The notes under the pieces are model-generated. The model was not told the origin of the DNA, did no database searches, and saw only the letters and a program-made list of their open reading frames with translations. Positions 5,986 to 7,435 of a DNA stretch of 7,435 nt are shown here, piece after piece (the stretch's first letter is position 1; every line of letters starts with the position of its first letter). Source of the DNA: Ktedonobacterales bacterium (GTDB lineage: Bacteria > Chloroflexota > Ktedonobacteria > Ktedonobacterales > JADMIN01); the NCBI GenBank assembly GCA_025928125.1, contig JAICKD010000148.1:1-7435 (forward strand), given 5' to 3'. The position numbers and the translations under genes are program-made.

Positions 5986-6801
5986 CTACCGGGTTGGGTA
6001 GCCACCCGTGCCGTCAGGCGTTGGCAGGGTGTCGGACGGCGGCGCGGAGACAACGTAGACCCATACCTTGCCATCTTCCACCTTGGTCCGGATCGACGGC
6101 AGTGGATTGTACTCGACTGCCGAACTAGGCGCGGACATTCCGGTCTCAGTGAAGCGTCCGCCGTGGCACGGACAGTCGTAGGTGCGCGCTCCGGCGTTCC
6201 AGTTCAGCAGGCAGCCCATGTGAGTGCATGCGCCCGAGAGCGCAAGATAGCCTTCGCCGGTATGCCGCACGAAGCCGACAACCGCGTCGGTGACGAAGCG
6301 CTTAACTCCGCCCACCGGGATCTCATCCGTGGTGGCTACCGCTTGCCAGATGCCACTACCCTGATTAATCAGAGTCGTCCATGTTGGGGTCTGGTTTGAC
6401 GCATGTGGGAGCGCCGAGCCAACGGCAACGCCAATCGCCGCAGCGGCAGCCGCGCCGATGCCGCCCGCGAGCAATCCGCGACGCGAGACACGCCCGCGCG
6501 CGGCTCGTAGCGCCCTGGTGGTTGGAGGAGTGGAAATTTCCTGCTCTAACCTGGCGCGCAATGACGCAACAAAGTCAGGGTCAGGCTCGTCCGCGCCAGG
6601 CGTCGCCGCACGGAAGAGCGCTGCGGCCTGGTAGGTGCGCGCCTCTTCAGGTGTCAGCTTGCCGGGCCGTGCTGGCCGCTTATCCTGCCGTAGCTGCTCG
6701 ATATGCTCGTGCAGCCGCAGATACTGCTCCACGGTGTCCGCGGAGGGAACTTTTGGCTCGTCCGGCGTTATCAAGTTGTCATCATCGTCATGTGATCCCA
6801 T
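5986..6801 (-). CDS. Tat-exported Rieske Fe-S protein with long cytoplasmic N-terminus
   Basis: A 271-residue membrane-anchored protein. Residues 1-104 are hydrophilic, acidic and probably helical (TVEQYLRLHEHIEQLRQD, then DPDFVASLRARLEQE), far longer than a normal Tat n-region. A twin-arginine motif SRRGLL (Arg107, Arg108) precedes an Ala/Gly-rich membrane segment (110-130), so the Rieske domain (about 140-252) faces outside. Cluster ligands are Cys192 and His194 (CTHMGC) and Cys210 and His213 (CPCHGG); Cys197 and Cys212 can form the usual disulfide. The potential-raising Ser and Tyr of bc-complex Rieske proteins are replaced by Gly215 and Phe217. No cytochrome b gene is near. Being immediately downstream of an ECF sigma gene, it may be that factor's anti-sigma or redox sensor; this is inference, and no zinc-type HxxxCxxC anti-sigma motif is present. 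GGAG (6807-6810) lies 5 bases before the ATG. Confidence 0.9.
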   Translation of the reverse strand: MGSHDDDDNLITPDEPKVPSADTVEQYLRLHEHIEQLRQDKRPARPGKLTPEEARTYQAAALFRAATPGADEPDPDFVASLRARLEQEISTPPTTRALRAARGRVSRRGLLAGGIGAAAAAAIGVAVGSALPHASNQTPTWTTLINQGSGIWQAVATTDEIPVGGVKRFVTDAVVGFVRHTGEGYLALSGACTHMGCLLNWNAGARTYDCPCHGGRFTETGMSAPSSAVEYNPLPSIRTKVEDGKVWVYVVSAPPSDTLPTPDGTGGYPTR

Positions 6802-6850
6802 CAGTGCTCCAGATAGCGCAGACTGGCGCCGCCAGCGGCATGAGCATGCG

Positions 6851-6881
6851 ATTGTAATTTGCAGATACCGACGTGTGTCTC
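6851..6881 (-). promoter_or_regulatory. Weak candidate promoter between sigma and Rieske genes
   Basis: Read on the minus strand, GAGACA (6881-6876) and TACAAT (6856-6851) resemble -35 and -10 elements with a 19-base spacer, longer than ideal. It would let the Rieske gene be transcribed apart from the sigma gene. The 78-base gap also holds a 5-bp inverted repeat CTGGC/GCCAG (6823-6835). This might equally be the sigma factor's own target promoter region; the upstream promoter of the sigma gene is outside the window, so the two cannot be compared. Confidence 0.2.
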
Positions 6882-7428
6882 ATTCGGCAACCTGCTGGAC
6901 TCCTTCTAGCTCCAGGCGTCCGGCCTTTTTCAGGGCGCGGAACTGCAACACCTTGACGTTCGCCTCAGAGAGGCCCATGCGGGCAGCCGTTTCTTTGATC
7001 GATAGATTCAGCAAGAAGCGAAATGTCAAGACGTCACGATAGTGTTCGGGCAACTGATCGAGCAGGCGCCTTACGCGGTCTTGCGGTGTGGTCGAAGCGA
7101 CCACCGGTTGACTTTCCGCTGGGCCTTCCCATCCCGCCTCTAACAGATCATCGAGCGAGTGGGCGCGCAGTTGATAGAACGAGCGCCAGTGGTCTGCGAT
7201 GGTCGTGCGCGCTACCTGGAAGAGCCAGCTTTGGATGCTTGCCGATCCCCGCGCGCTGTCGATGCCGCGCACTGCCTTGATGAAGACCTGCGACGTCAAA
7301 TCTTCCGCTTCTTCCCGGTTGCCTACCTTGCTGTAGATGAAGCGATAGATGACATGCAAGTTGTCTTCATAAAGGCTCCGAAGCCGTTCTGAATCTTGCT
7401 TGGGATTGGGAGGCTCATCTGCCTGCAT
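6880..7428 (-). CDS. ECF-type sigma-70 family RNA polymerase sigma factor
   Basis: A 182-residue two-domain sigma factor. Region 2 (about 17-85) has YRFIYSKVGNREEAEDLTSQ and then SIQSWLFQVARTTIADHWR, the core-binding and -10-reading helices. A short acidic linker (about 90-116) leads to region 4 (about 117-172) with LLDQLPEHYRDVLTFRF and a helix-turn-helix LSIKETAARMGLSEANVKV (142-160) that would read the -35 element. There is no region 3, as expected of ECF factors. The gene starts only 7 bases from the window edge: the frame remains open upstream, so the ATG at 7428 is the first visible start and could be internal, though the protein length is normal for the family. It is followed by the Rieske gene on the same strand after 78 bases, the usual sigma then regulator order. 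Confidence 0.93.
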   Translation of the reverse strand: MQADEPPNPKQDSERLRSLYEDNLHVIYRFIYSKVGNREEAEDLTSQVFIKAVRGIDSARGSASIQSWLFQVARTTIADHWRSFYQLRAHSLDDLLEAGWEGPAESQPVVASTTPQDRVRRLLDQLPEHYRDVLTFRFLLNLSIKETAARMGLSEANVKVLQFRALKKAGRLELEGVQQVAE

Positions 7429-7435
7429 CGATCTG

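Noticed and set aside
6788..6847. Nineteen-codon frame on the minus strand overlapping the Rieske start
   Set aside because: No ribosome site is seen and the frame would be expected by chance; the Rieske ATG has its own GGAG.
6880..7428. Full-length plus-strand frames opposite the ECF sigma gene
   Set aside because: They are compositionally odd Arg/Ser/Ala-rich translations, while the minus strand gives clear sigma regions 2 and 4.

Overview
The window reads as a moderately GC-rich bacterial chromosome segment, densely coding, with no sign of phage, transposon, CRISPR or RNA genes. The gene set suggests a Gram-positive-like Chloroflexota bacterium, possibly a Ktedonobacteria-type lineage. 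The hints are a very large secreted protein with Thr/Pro-rich 'TPTATP' linkers, an ECF sigma factor paired with a Tat-anchored Rieske protein, and the style of the acidic, helical N-terminal extension. This placement is inference from protein style; nothing in the window proves it.

Layout. Five genes run rightwards and two run leftwards, and the two groups converge near 5975-5985. On the + strand: (1) the C-terminal end of a Cof-type HAD phosphatase (1-287); (2) a 143-bp intergenic region with two perfect short inverted repeats; (3) a 972-residue secreted mosaic protein (431-3349) with a signal peptide, a CHAP cysteine amidase/peptidase domain, tectonin/PLL-like beta-propeller repeats and a C-terminal concanavalin-like domain; (4) a YfcD-like Nudix hydrolase (3409-4008); (5) a SufT/MIP18-type Fe-S assembly factor (4116-4457); (6) a complete sigma-54 factor RpoN carrying a four-cysteine zinc-ribbon-like insert (4529-5974). 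On the - strand: (7) an ECF sigma-70 factor (7428-6880), followed 78 bp downstream by (8) a Tat-dependent Rieske protein with an unusually long cytoplasmic N-terminus (6801-5986).

How they may work together. The Nudix, SufT and RpoN genes are closely spaced and could be partly co-transcribed, although a plausible internal promoter precedes sufT. The ECF-sigma/Rieske pair has the usual order of a sigma factor followed by its membrane-bound regulator. The Rieske protein has about 104 cytoplasmic residues ahead of its Tat motif, so it is a candidate redox-sensing anti-sigma factor. That idea is the most interesting lead here, together with the zinc-ribbon RpoN. The SufT-type Fe-S factor lies on the same segment as the Fe-S Rieske protein, but no functional link is demonstrated.
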